NCBI RefSeq assembly: GCF_003074055.1 | Contig: NZ_CP029043.1 | Location: forward strand, 2,596,501 to 2,660,500 | DNA from: Streptomyces nigra | Lineage (GTDB): Bacteria > Actinomycetota > Actinomycetes > Streptomycetales > Streptomycetaceae | DNA length: 64,000 nt | Direction of reading: 5' to 3' | Shown: positions 18,152 through 26,370 of the stretch, one piece after another | Layout of the letters: every line of letters begins with the position of its first letter | How positions within the stretch are numbered: the first letter of the stretch is position 1 | Made by a program: the position numbers and the translations under genes | The notes under the pieces: model-generated | The model's database searches: none | Told to the model about the DNA's origin: nothing | Seen by the model: only the letters and a program-made list of their open reading frames with translations

Positions 18152-20443
18152 TCAGCCACCCGTGAGTCCGCTCGCGGGTCCGCCCGCCGTCCCGCCCGCG
18201 AGGCGGAAGTCGAGGGCCGTGCAGCGGCGTCCCGCCGACACCGTGCGCACCGCCTGGCCGATCGCCTTGCGCGAACCCACGAGGACGACCAGACGCTTGG
18301 CGCGGGTCACCGCCGTGTACAGCAGGTTCCGCTGGAGCATCATCCATGCTCCGGTCGTGACGGGGATCACGACGGCGGGATACTCGCTGCCCTGGGAGCG
18401 GTGGATCGTGACCGCGTACGCGTGCGCCAGCTCGTCCAGCTCGTCGAAGTCGTACGGCACCTCCTCGTCCTCGTCCGTCAGCACCGTCAGGCGCTGGTCG
18501 ACCGGGTCGAGCGAGGTGACCACGCCCACGGTGCCGTTGAAGACGCCGTTCTCCCCCTTCTCGTAATTGTTGCGGATCTGCGTGACCTTGTCGCCGACAC
18601 GGAAGACGCGACCGCCGAAGCGCTTCTCCGGCAGGTCGGGGCGGCCGGGTGTGACCGCCTGCTGGAGCAGGCCGTTGAGCGTGCCGGCGCCGGCCGGGCC
18701 GCGGTGCATGGGCGCCAGCACCTGCACGTCCCGGCGCGGGTCGAGGCCGAACTTGGCCGGGATGCGGCGGGCCGCCACGTCCACGGTGAGCCGGCCGGCC
18801 TCCTCGGTGTCGTCCTCCACGAAGAGGAAGAAGTCCTTCATGCCGTCGGTGACCGGGTGCTGCCCGGCGTTGATCCGGTGCGCGTTGGTCACCACGCCTG
18901 ACTGCTGGGCCTGTCGGAACACGCGCGTGAGGCGCACGGCCGGGACGGGGCCGCCGTCGGCGAGGAGATCCCTGAGCACCTCGCCGGCGCCGACGCTGGG
19001 GAGCTGGTCGACGTCCCCGACGAACAGCAGGTGGGCGCCCGGCGGTACGGCCTTGACCAGCTTGTTCGCCAGCAGCAGGTCCAGCATGGACGCCTCGTCG
19101 ACGACGACCAGATCGGCGTCCAGCGGGCGGTCCCGGTCGTACGCCGCGTCGCCGCCCGGCTTGAGCTCCAGGAGCCGGTGGACGGTGGACGCCTCGGCGC
19201 CGGTCAGCTCGGCGAGGCGCTTGGCCGCGCGGCCGGTCGGCGCGGCGAGCACCACCTTCGCCTTCCTGGCGCGGGCCAGCTCCACGATCGAGCGGACCGT
19301 GAAGGACTTGCCGCAGCCCGGGCCGCCGGTCAGGACGGCGACCTTCCGGGTCAGGGCCAGCTTCACGGCGGCCTCCTGCTCGGGGGCGAGGTCGGCGCCG
19401 GTACGGCTTCTGAGCCAGCCCAGCGCCTTGTCCCAGTCCACGTCCCCGAACCCCGGCATCCGGTCCTCGTCGGTCCGCAGCAGCCGCAACAGCTGCGCGG
19501 ACAGGGACAGTTCCGCCCGGTGGAACGGCACCAGGTAGACGGCCGTCACGGGCTCGTCGGCGCCGTCGGGGCCCGGCACCCTCTCCCGTACGACACCGGG
19601 GTCGGAGCCGTCCTCGGGGATCTGCGCGAGCTCGGCCAGGCAGTCGATGACGAGGCCGGTGTCGACCTGGAGGAGCTTGACCGCGTCCTTGATCAGCTGC
19701 TCCTCGGGGAGGTAGCAGTTGCCCTGGTCGGTGGCCTGGGACAGGGCGTACTGCAGACCGGCCTTGACCCGCTCCGGGCTGTCGTGCGGAATGCCGACGG
19801 ACTGGGCGATCCGGTCGGCGGTGAGGAAGCCGATGCCCCAGACGTCGGCGGCGAGGCGGTACGGCTCGTTCTTCACGACGGAGATGGAGGCGTCCCCGTA
19901 CTTCTTGTAGATCCGCACGGCGATGGAGGTGGACACCTCCACGGTCTGGAGGAACAGCATGACCTCCTTGATCGCCTTCTGCTCCTCCCAGGCCTCGGCG
20001 ATCTTCTTCGTCCGCTTGGGCCCGAGCCCGGGGACCTCGATGAGCCGCTTGGGCTCCTCCTCGATGATCCGCAGCGTGTCCACGCCGAAGTGCTGGGTGA
20101 TCCGGTCGGCGAAGACGGGCCCGATGCCCTTCACCAGCCCCGAGCCGAGGTAGCGCCGGATGCCCTGCACGGTGGCGGGCAGCACGGTCGTGTAGTTCTC
20201 GACGTGGAACTGCTTGCCGTACTGCGGGTGCGAGCCCCAGCGGCCCTCCATCCGCAGGGACTCCCCCACCTGCGCGCCGAGCAGCGCCCCGACGACGGTC
20301 AGCAGGTCACCGGCGCCGCGGCCGGTGTCGACACGGGCGACCGTGTAGCCGTTCTCCTCGTTGGCGTAGGTGATGCGCTCCAGCACACCTTCGAGCGTGG
20401 CAAGCCGCCGCTCCCCGGCGTCCGGTCCGGACTGGTTGGCCAT
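18152..20443 (-). CDS. RecD2-like SF1B DNA helicase
   Basis: A 763-residue ATP-dependent helicase of the RecD2/TraA type. The N-terminal RecD2 OB-like domain reads LEGVLERITYANEENGYTVA. Helix-hairpin-helix motifs follow (GIGPVFADRITQHFG, EVPGLGPKRTKKIAEAWEEQ). Walker A GGPGCGKS is near residue 371, with motif Ia APTGRAAKRLAELTG, Walker B VVVDEASMLD, motif III VGDVDQLPSVGAGEVL and a C-terminal UvrD-like part with HAYAVTIHRSQGSEYPAVV. RecD2 proteins act without RecBC; actinobacteria use AdnAB or RecBCD separately, so a replication-fork or repair role is more likely than RecBCD membership. The start is the ATG ending at 20443. Confidence 0.92.
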   Translation of the reverse strand: MANQSGPDAGERRLATLEGVLERITYANEENGYTVARVDTGRGAGDLLTVVGALLGAQVGESLRMEGRWGSHPQYGKQFHVENYTTVLPATVQGIRRYLGSGLVKGIGPVFADRITQHFGVDTLRIIEEEPKRLIEVPGLGPKRTKKIAEAWEEQKAIKEVMLFLQTVEVSTSIAVRIYKKYGDASISVVKNEPYRLAADVWGIGFLTADRIAQSVGIPHDSPERVKAGLQYALSQATDQGNCYLPEEQLIKDAVKLLQVDTGLVIDCLAELAQIPEDGSDPGVVRERVPGPDGADEPVTAVYLVPFHRAELSLSAQLLRLLRTDEDRMPGFGDVDWDKALGWLRSRTGADLAPEQEAAVKLALTRKVAVLTGGPGCGKSFTVRSIVELARARKAKVVLAAPTGRAAKRLAELTGAEASTVHRLLELKPGGDAAYDRDRPLDADLVVVDEASMLDLLLANKLVKAVPPGAHLLFVGDVDQLPSVGAGEVLRDLLADGGPVPAVRLTRVFRQAQQSGVVTNAHRINAGQHPVTDGMKDFFLFVEDDTEEAGRLTVDVAARRIPAKFGLDPRRDVQVLAPMHRGPAGAGTLNGLLQQAVTPGRPDLPEKRFGGRVFRVGDKVTQIRNNYEKGENGVFNGTVGVVTSLDPVDQRLTVLTDEDEEVPYDFDELDELAHAYAVTIHRSQGSEYPAVVIPVTTGAWMMLQRNLLYTAVTRAKRLVVLVGSRKAIGQAVRTVSAGRRCTALDFRLAGGTAGGPASGLTGG

Positions 20444-20482
20444 GATCCGACGGTACCGGTGGGGTGTGACAGTGGGGGCACC

Positions 20483-20659
20483 TCAGCGCCGCTTGAGGTC
20501 TTCGACGAACGCGGAGAATGCGGTGCTGGGGAAGGTGAGGGTGGCCCGGTGGGGGGCCTTGGAGTCGCGGACGGCCACATGTGTGGGTGAGTTGGCGATC
20601 TCCACGCACTCGTTGCCGTCGCCCGGGCCTGAGTAGGACGACTTGTGCCAGTTGTCCAT
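20483..20659 (-). CDS. DUF397 small protein (Scr2-like partner)
   Basis: A 58-residue protein with the DUF397 pattern: MDNWHKSSYSGPGDGNECVE, then IANSPTHVAVRDSKAP and a hydrophobic end. Its ATG ends at 20659, only 5 bases after the stop of the XRE regulator on the same strand, so the two are co-translated. In Streptomyces such pairs occur in many paralogous copies; one pair (Scr1/Scr2) has been described as toxin-antitoxin-like, and others belong to the abaA-type developmental loci. Biochemical function is unknown. Confidence 0.85.
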   Translation of the reverse strand: MDNWHKSSYSGPGDGNECVEIANSPTHVAVRDSKAPHRATLTFPSTAFSAFVEDLKRR

Positions 20660-20664
20660 GGGGT

Positions 20665-21501
20665 CTACAGCTCCTTCGCGAGAGCGTGGATCAGGTCACG
20701 TGTCCGCCCAGGGGCGAGCGACGCACCTTCCACCTTATGGAAGCTCGTTCGATAGGTGTTGAGTTGAGCCTCGGAATCGATGAAGTTGGAGCCATGCAGG
20801 GCGTCGCGAACCACGGTGTCCAGCTTGGGCAACGGCCCTCCCGCGTACGTCATCGTGCTGGACGCCATGGCGAAGCCGTCCAAGTCGAACGGGATGGCAC
20901 GCAAGGTGATGTGCGGTGCCTCCGACAGCTCCAGAAGGCGGGCGAGTTGTGCTCTTGAGGTCGCCCTGTCGCTGACTCGGATGCGGAGTGCCGCCTCATG
21001 GATCACCGCCTCGTAGGGGATGTCGAACTGCTGGCGCGCCTTCCGGTGCTCGATGCGCAGCTCCAGTTCCTCGGGCGTCAGTTCGGGGAGCCGGGACGAG
21101 AAGACTGCGCGCGAGTAGTCCTCGGTCTGCAGAAGTCCTGGCACGTACAGGATGGCCACATGGCGGAGGAAGCAAGCATGATGCTCCAGCTCCGACAGAT
21201 CCAGGAACGACGTCGGCAGGAGTCCGCGGTACTCCTCCCACCAGCCCCGTGTTCGGTCCGTCGCCATCGCCACCAGTGCGTCTACGAACTCCTCGTCCGT
21301 GCAGGCGTAGTGCGCGGCCAGCCGGCGTAGCCGCTGCTCGCTCACGCCTGACAGGCCCGACTCGATCTGGCTGATCTGGACGTTGCTCACGCCCAGCATG
21401 GCCGCGGCCTGCCGGGCCGTGAGACCCGCCGCCTCGCGGAGTTTCCGCAGCTCCGTCGCAAGGCGAAGCTGCCGCGCCGTCGGTTCGCGCCTCGTTGGCA
21501 T
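20665..21501 (-). CDS. XRE-type regulator with DUF5753 effector domain (Scr1-like)
   Basis: A 278-residue protein. Residues 1-70 form a lambda-repressor-type HTH (LRLATELRKLREAAGLTARQ, AAMLGVSNVQISQIESGLSG). The remainder is the DUF5753 domain found only with this regulator group in actinomycetes, with LPGLLQTEDYSRAVF-like wording (here YVPGLLQTEDYSRA) and the RIEHRKARQ segment. The ATG ending at 21501 has GAGGAG 8-13 bases upstream and replaces an earlier in-frame start. It is followed immediately by DUF397 and faces a HATPase gene, completing the recurring Streptomyces triad. It probably autoregulates this locus. Confidence 0.88.
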   Translation of the reverse strand: MPTRREPTARQLRLATELRKLREAAGLTARQAAAMLGVSNVQISQIESGLSGVSEQRLRRLAAHYACTDEEFVDALVAMATDRTRGWWEEYRGLLPTSFLDLSELEHHACFLRHVAILYVPGLLQTEDYSRAVFSSRLPELTPEELELRIEHRKARQQFDIPYEAVIHEAALRIRVSDRATSRAQLARLLELSEAPHITLRAIPFDLDGFAMASSTMTYAGGPLPKLDTVVRDALHGSNFIDSEAQLNTYRTSFHKVEGASLAPGRTRDLIHALAKEL

Positions 21502-21715
21502 GGAACGCTCCTCGACTCCCAACGCGCCCGGCGACGCGACTCGTTCGGGGTCAGATTACGCGACCGACTTGTCGCGCCGAAACTTTAAGGCCTACCTTCA
21601 GTGACGTAACAGCCACGCTGCGCTCCGGAAGCGCACCGCCCCGTCATGCCCTGACGGGTGCGGCAATGACACCGGGGCTCGCCCCCGACCACCCCTCACC
21701 GAGACGGACTTCCGC

Positions 21716-22126
21716 ATGCCCGAAAGTGCCCCCTGGGAGTACTCCCTCCACCTCCCCAACGACCTCCGTGCCGTCACCGTCAGTCGTCGCACCCTGCGGC
21801 TGATCCTGACCATGCACGGGCTCATCGGACTCGTGGACGTCGCCGAACTGCTCGCCGCCGAGCTGGTCTCCAACGCCGTACGGCACACCAAGGGCCCCGC
21901 CGCCCTCCGCGTCCGCTGGGCGCCGCCCGGCACCCTCCGCCTCGCGGCCTGGGACGCCGACCCCGAACCTCCGCGGCCCCCACGCGCGTTCGCGTACACC
22001 ACCGACGACGAGGACGGGCGCGGTCTCGCCCTCGTGCGGGCCTGCGCCGATGTGTGGGGGTGGCAGCCCTCCGCCCGGGACGGCAACCGGGGCAAGTACG
22101 TCTGGTGCGAGCCGGCGGCGGGCTGA
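21716..22126 (+). CDS. Anti-sigma-factor-type HATPase (RsbW/BldB-locus family)
   Basis: A 136-residue single-domain protein of the HATPase_c_2 family. The N box is seen in LLAAELVSNAVRHTKGPAAL; the G1 box region reads WDADPEPP and the later ATP-lid glycine motif DEDGRGLALVRACADVWGW. Lacking transmitter or sensor domains, such proteins act as anti-sigma kinases or as the ATPase partner of XRE/DUF397 pairs. It lies divergently 214 bases from the XRE regulator, the standard arrangement of this triad. Start ATG at 21716; upstream GAGACGGA is a weak ribosome binding site. The target is unknown. Confidence 0.83.
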   Translation: MPESAPWEYSLHLPNDLRAVTVSRRTLRLILTMHGLIGLVDVAELLAAELVSNAVRHTKGPAALRVRWAPPGTLRLAAWDADPEPPRPPRAFAYTTDDEDGRGLALVRACADVWGWQPSARDGNRGKYVWCEPAAG

Positions 22127-22204
22127 CCCCCGTACGAAAACCAGGTGCCCGGCGCCGCAACGCGGCCGATGCTCGGCGTTTCGTCTCACACGAGGGAGAG
22201 CCGC

Positions 22205-22363
22205 TTGAGCCGACAGCTGGTGGACGCCGTCCAGGAGCTGTGCGCGGCCATCGCCGCGTTCGACTCCGCCTTCGCCGGGGAGTTGGTGGAGGGCGGGGCC
22301 GACCCCGAACCGGCACTGCCCGACGGGAACTGGGGCAACGGCCTTATCCGGCTCGCCGGCTGA
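22205..22363 (+). CDS. Small hypothetical protein, possible
   Basis: A 52-codon frame with a TTG start preceded by GAGGGAG. The product is acidic and soluble (SRQLVDAVQELCAAIAAFDS, ending DGNWGNGLIRLAG), with strong third-position GC. I do not recognise a family. It runs in the same direction as the HATPase gene 78 bases upstream, and its 3' end overlaps the convergent TetR gene by 20 bases. An in-frame GTG at 22145 would lengthen it by 20 residues, but without a ribosome binding site. Its position suggests a fourth member of the XRE/DUF397/HATPase locus. Confidence 0.45.
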   Translation: MSRQLVDAVQELCAAIAAFDSAFAGELVEGGADPEPALPDGNWGNGLIRLAG

Positions 22364-22940
22364 GGACGCCCTCCACACCTTGCAGGAACGTCGCACACAC
22401 CAGCTCCGGGTCGAACAGGCACCCTGCCGCCATCGCCCCGTCCCGCAGCATCACGACATGGCGCCCCGCCTCGTCGGCCGGCTCGTGGCCGGCCCGCGCC
22501 AGCAGCTCCGTCATCGTCTCCAGGAACCACTGCCGGTGGGCCAGCACCGCCTGGTGGACCGGGTGCGCCGGATCCGGGTACTCCGCCACCGCGTTGAGGA
22601 AGGCGCACCCCCGGAAGCCGGGCGAGCGGATGCCGTCGGCGATCGCGCCGGCCACCGCCCGGACCTCGTCCGCCGGGGACCCCGCGCCCTCGCGCGCCTT
22701 CGCCACCTGCGCCCGGATGCCCTCGTCGGCCACGCCCAGGTAGGCGAGGACCAGTTCCTCCTTGCCCGTGAAGTGCCGGTAGAGGGTCGCTCGGGTCACC
22801 TGCGCCTCGGCGATGATCCGGTCGACCCCGACCGAGTGGATGCCCTCGGCGTAGAAGATTTTCGTCGCCGTGCCGAGCAGCCGCGCCCGCGCCTCCGACA
22901 CGCCACCCGACGTGCCCCGTTTCGCTGTGCCCTGACTCAT
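22344..22940 (-). CDS. TetR-family transcriptional regulator
   Basis: A 198-residue repressor. The HTH is complete (ARLLGTATKIFYAEGIHSVG, VDRIIAEAQVTRATLYRHFT, GKEELVLAYL) and the C-terminal domain has the FRGCAFLNAVAEYPDPAHPV stretch typical of the group controlling small membrane proteins and efflux. The ATG ending at 22940 is preferred to an upstream in-frame start, because the latter would place coding sequence across the operator. It is divergent from a six-helix membrane protein gene, and a long inverted repeat lies between them. It probably represses both itself and that gene. Confidence 0.88.
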   Translation of the reverse strand: MSQGTAKRGTSGGVSEARARLLGTATKIFYAEGIHSVGVDRIIAEAQVTRATLYRHFTGKEELVLAYLGVADEGIRAQVAKAREGAGSPADEVRAVAGAIADGIRSPGFRGCAFLNAVAEYPDPAHPVHQAVLAHRQWFLETMTELLARAGHEPADEAGRHVVMLRDGAMAAGCLFDPELVCATFLQGVEGVLSRRAG

Positions 22941-22962
22941 GGCTCCGAGGCTACCAAGCGAT

Positions 22963-23040
22963 GAGGGAGAACGTTCGGTCTTGACAGCCACCCCCGGCCG
23001 GGCCTTGGATGAGAGCCAAAGAGACCGAACGTTCTCCCTC
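22963..23040. promoter_or_regulatory. Twin inverted TetR operators flanking a promoter
   Basis: GAGGGAGAACGTTCGGTCT (22963-22981) reappears as its exact reverse complement at 23022-23040, a perfect 19-base inverted repeat. Each arm carries its own palindromic core GAACGTTC, typical of a TetR half-operator pair. Between them the plus strand has TTGACA (22981-22986) and, 18 bases on, TTGGAT, a plausible promoter for the membrane-protein gene. The arrangement would allow simultaneous control of both divergent genes, possibly by looping or two bound dimers. Confidence 0.8.
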
Positions 23041-23084
23041 ACCTCTCGCCGCCCCACTCCCGCGAGCCCCCGAAAGGCCCTGCC

Positions 23085-23651
23085 ATGGACACCACCGCCC
23101 TCGGCACATCACCCACAGCCACCGCCACCGCCGACCTCCGCCGCCTCTACCTCCTCCGCTTCGCCTTCGCCGCCATCTGGGCCGCCGCGCTCTTCGCGAC
23201 CGCCGGTGAGCTGTCCCCCGCCTCCGCCGCGCTCCTCGTGATCTACCCCCTCTTCGACGTCGCCTGCGCCGTCGTCGATCTGCGCTCCGCCCGCGCGGCC
23301 GACGGCCCCGTACGGCAGCTCTACGTGAACATCGCGCTCAGCAGCCTCACCGCGATCGGCCTCGCCGTAGCCGCCACCTCCGGCATCCCGGCCGTGCTGC
23401 GCGTCTGGGGCGTATGGGCGATCACCGCCGGGCTGGTCCAGTTGCTCGTGGGGGTCTCTCGGCGCCGGATGGGCGGGCAGTGGGCCATGATCGCCAGTGG
23501 CGGGATCTCGACCCTCGCCGGTGCGTCGTTCTTCGGGCAGGCCGGTCAGGCCGATCCCGCTCTGGGCGCCCTCGCCGGATACGCCTTCCTCGGCGGGGTG
23601 TTCTTCCTCGTCTCCGCCCTGCGCCTGGGCCGTACCCGGCCGACCGCCTGA
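23085..23651 (+). CDS. DUF308/HdeD-like integral membrane protein
   Basis: A 188-residue protein with about six hydrophobic segments and little soluble sequence, resembling DUF308 or HdeD-type membrane proteins. A short hydrophilic Ala/Thr-rich N-terminus precedes the first helix (LYLLRFAFAAIWAAALFATA). The ATG at 23085 is preceded by GAAAGG. It is divergent from and probably controlled by the TetR gene through the twin operators. Function unknown; proteins of this type are often induced by stress or small lipophilic molecules. Confidence 0.7.
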   Translation: MDTTALGTSPTATATADLRRLYLLRFAFAAIWAAALFATAGELSPASAALLVIYPLFDVACAVVDLRSARAADGPVRQLYVNIALSSLTAIGLAVAATSGIPAVLRVWGVWAITAGLVQLLVGVSRRRMGGQWAMIASGGISTLAGASFFGQAGQADPALGALAGYAFLGGVFFLVSALRLGRTRPTA

Positions 23652-23776
23652 CGCGGCGCGCCCGCCGCCCGACATACCCGACCCACCGCCCCACGCGCGC
23701 GGCCGGCCCGGCTCTCGGGTCGGCCACCCGCCGGTAAAGCTTTGGTTTCGGCCAACCATCGACTCTTGCTTCTGCT

Positions 23777-23815
23777 CGTGTAATCGATTCCAATTCCTCC
23801 GTGTAATCGATTCCA
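23777..23815 (+). promoter_or_regulatory. Direct-repeat LacI-type operators before the ribose-type operon
   Basis: CGTGTAATCGATTCCA occurs twice, at 23777-23792 and 23800-23815, spaced 23 bases (about two helical turns). Each copy has the palindromic core AATCGATT expected of a LacI-family site. The second ends 19 bases before the lacI start. A further palindrome AAAGCTTT lies at about 23735. These probably mediate control of the operon by its first gene. Confidence 0.7.
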
Positions 23816-23833
23816 CGAGGAGGTGGAACGGTC

Positions 23834-24853
23834 ATGGCGAGCATCAAGGACGTCGCCGCCGAGGCAGGCGTATCCGTCGCCACGGTGTCGCGCGTCCTGA
23901 ACGGGCATCCCTCCGTCAGCGAGGACGCCCGCCGGCGCGTGACCGCCGCCGTGACGGCCCTGGGCTACCGCCCGAACGCCGTCGCCCGGTCCCTGCGCAC
24001 CGACCAGACCCGCACGCTCGGCCTGGTCATCAGCGATGTGCTGAACCCCTACTTCACCGAACTCGCCCGCTCCGTCGAGGAGGAGGCCCGGGCCCTCGGG
24101 TACAGCGTGATCATCGGCAACGCCGACGAGCGCCCCGACCTCCAGGACCACCACGTACGGACCCTGCTGGACCGCCGTATCGACGGGCTCCTCGTCTCCC
24201 CCACCGACGGCGGCTCCCCGCTGATGCTGGACGCCGCGCGCGCGGGGACGCCGATGGTCTTCGTGGACCGGTGGATCCCGGGCGTGGACGTGCCGGTCGT
24301 GCGCGCCGACGGACGGGAGGCCGTGCGGGACCTCGTGGCCCATCTGCACGCGCTCGGGCACCGCCGGCTCGCGATCATCGCGGGCCCCGCGGCCACCACC
24401 ACCGGCCGCGAGCGCGTGGACGCCTTCCGTGAGGCGCTGGCCGACTTCGGGCTCGAACTCCCCGACGTCTACATAGGGCAGGGCGACTTCCAGGCCGAGA
24501 GCGGGCGCCGGGTCACCGAGGGCTTCCTCGACCTGCCCGAGCCGCCCGAGGTCGTCTTCGCCGCCGACAACCTGATGGTGCTCGGCGCGCTGGACGCCGT
24601 ACGCGCGCGGGGCCTTCGCGTGCCCGACGACATCGCGCTCGCGGCGTTCGACGACATCCGCTGGTTCGTGCACACCGATCCGCCGATCACCGCCATCGCC
24701 CAGCCGACCGGCGAGCTGGGCCGGGCCGCCGTACGGGCCCTGATCGACCGGGTCGAGGGCCGGGCCGGCGCGTCCGTCACCCTGCCCGCCCGACTCGTGG
24801 TGCGCCGCTCCTGCGGCGCGCACCCCACCGCAGTGCAAAGGAGCACGTCGTGA
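23834..24853 (+). CDS. LacI-family regulator of a ribose-type transport operon (RbsR-like)
   Basis: A 339-residue LacI/GalR repressor of normal length. The HTH and hinge read ASIKDVAAEAGVSVATVSRV and LGYRPNAVARSLRTDQTRTL; the periplasmic-binding-protein-like domain follows with NPYFTELARSVEEEA, GHRRLAIIAGP and AAFDDIRWFVHTDPPITA. It starts at the ATG at 23834 after GAGGAGG. Its stop overlaps the start of rbsA by four bases (GTGA), so it is the first gene of the operon it most likely controls through the repeated sites upstream. The inducer is probably ribose or a related pentose, by context. Confidence 0.9.
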   Translation: MASIKDVAAEAGVSVATVSRVLNGHPSVSEDARRRVTAAVTALGYRPNAVARSLRTDQTRTLGLVISDVLNPYFTELARSVEEEARALGYSVIIGNADERPDLQDHHVRTLLDRRIDGLLVSPTDGGSPLMLDAARAGTPMVFVDRWIPGVDVPVVRADGREAVRDLVAHLHALGHRRLAIIAGPAATTTGRERVDAFREALADFGLELPDVYIGQGDFQAESGRRVTEGFLDLPEPPEVVFAADNLMVLGALDAVRARGLRVPDDIALAAFDDIRWFVHTDPPITAIAQPTGELGRAAVRALIDRVEGRAGASVTLPARLVVRRSCGAHPTAVQRSTS

Positions 24854-26370
24854 GCGACCCCGAGGAGTTGCTGCGCATCGAGGGCATCCGGAAGACCTTC
24901 CCGGGCGTGGTCGCGCTGGACGGCGTCGACTTCGACCTGCGCCGGGGCGAGGTCCATGTGCTCCTCGGTGAGAACGGCGCCGGGAAGAGCACCCTCATCA
25001 AGATGCTCTCCGGCGCGTACACGCCCGACGCCGGGCGGATCCTGGCCGGCGGCGAGGAGGTGCGCATCCACGGGGCGCAGGACTCCGAGCGCCTCGGGAT
25101 CGCCACGATCTACCAGGAGTTCAACCTGGTCCCCGATCTGACGGTCGCCGAGAACATCTTCCTGGGGCGGCAGCCGCGTCGGTTCGGGATGATCGACCGG
25201 GGCCGGATGGAGGCCGACGCCGAGGTCCTGCTGAAGCGGGTCGGCCTCAGCGTGTCGCCCCGCGCGCGGGTGCGTGAACTGGGCATCGCCCGGCTCCAGA
25301 TGGTCGAGATCGCCAAGGCGCTCAGCCTGGACGCGCGCGTGCTCATCATGGACGAGCCGACCGCCGTGCTGACCTCCGAGGAGGTCGAGACGCTGTTCGC
25401 GATCGTGCGCCGGCTGCGCGAGGACGGCGTCGGCATCGTCTTCATCACCCACCACCTGGAGGAGATCGCCGCCCTCGGCGACCGGGTCACCGTCATCCGG
25501 GACGGGAAGAGCGTCGGGCAGGTGCCCGCCTCCACCCCGCAGGACGAGCTCGTGCGGCTGATGGTGGGCCGCTCCATCGAGCAGCAGTACCCGCGCGAAC
25601 GGGCCGACGCCGGACCCGCGCTGCTCACCGTCGAGGGGCTCACCCGGGACGGCGTCTTCCACGACGTCGGCTTCGAGGTGCGCGCCGGAGAGGTGGTCGG
25701 CATCGCCGGGCTGGTCGGCGCGGGCCGTACCGAGGTCGTCCGGGCCGTCTTCGGGGCGGACCCGTACGACAAGGGCACCGTGAAGGTGGCGGGCGCGGCC
25801 CTGAAGGGGCACGACGTGAACGCCGCCATGGCGGCCGGGATCGGGCTGATCCCGGAGGACCGCAAGGGCCAGGGGCTGGTCCTCGACCAGTCCGTGGAGG
25901 AGAACCTCGGCCTGGTGACCCTGCGGGCCGCCACGCGCGCGGGGCTCGTCGACCGCAAGGGCCAGCAGGAGGCGGCCGCGCGGATCGCGAAGCAGCTGGG
26001 CGTGCGGATGGCCGGGCTCGGCCAGCATGTGCGCACCCTGTCCGGCGGCAACCAGCAGAAGGTCGTCATCGGCAAGTGGCTGCTCGCCGACACCAAGGTG
26101 CTGATCCTCGACGAGCCCACGCGCGGGATCGACGTCGGCGCCAAGGTCGAGATCTACCAGCTCATCAACGAACTCACCGCGAACGGCGCCGCCGTCCTCA
26201 TGATCTCCAGCGACCTCCCGGAGGTGCTCGGCATGAGCGACCGGGTGCTGGTGATGGCCCAGGGCCGGATCGCGGGCGAACTGTCCGCCGACGAGGCCAC
26301 CCAGGACTCCGTGATGGCACTCGCCGTCAGCAACCCCACGACCGACAAGGAGGCCGCTCGTGGCCACTGA
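24850..26370 (+). CDS. rbsA: Sugar ABC transporter ATPase, tandem NBD (RbsA-like)
   Basis: A 506-residue cytoplasmic ATPase with two NBDs, the standard form for ribose/xylose/galactose importers. NBD1: Walker A GENGAGKST near residue 40 and Walker B LIMDEPTAVL. NBD2: a degenerate Walker A region (GLVGAGRTEVVRAVFG), signature LSGGNQQKVVIGKWL and Walker B LILDEPTRGIDVG. The GTG start at 24850 overlaps the lacI stop. The permease gene starts 11 bases before its end. Sugar specificity is inferred from rbsK and rbsD downstream. Confidence 0.92.
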   Translation: MSDPEELLRIEGIRKTFPGVVALDGVDFDLRRGEVHVLLGENGAGKSTLIKMLSGAYTPDAGRILAGGEEVRIHGAQDSERLGIATIYQEFNLVPDLTVAENIFLGRQPRRFGMIDRGRMEADAEVLLKRVGLSVSPRARVRELGIARLQMVEIAKALSLDARVLIMDEPTAVLTSEEVETLFAIVRRLREDGVGIVFITHHLEEIAALGDRVTVIRDGKSVGQVPASTPQDELVRLMVGRSIEQQYPRERADAGPALLTVEGLTRDGVFHDVGFEVRAGEVVGIAGLVGAGRTEVVRAVFGADPYDKGTVKVAGAALKGHDVNAAMAAGIGLIPEDRKGQGLVLDQSVEENLGLVTLRAATRAGLVDRKGQQEAAARIAKQLGVRMAGLGQHVRTLSGGNQQKVVIGKWLLADTKVLILDEPTRGIDVGAKVEIYQLINELTANGAAVLMISSDLPEVLGMSDRVLVMAQGRIAGELSADEATQDSVMALAVSNPTTDKEAARGH

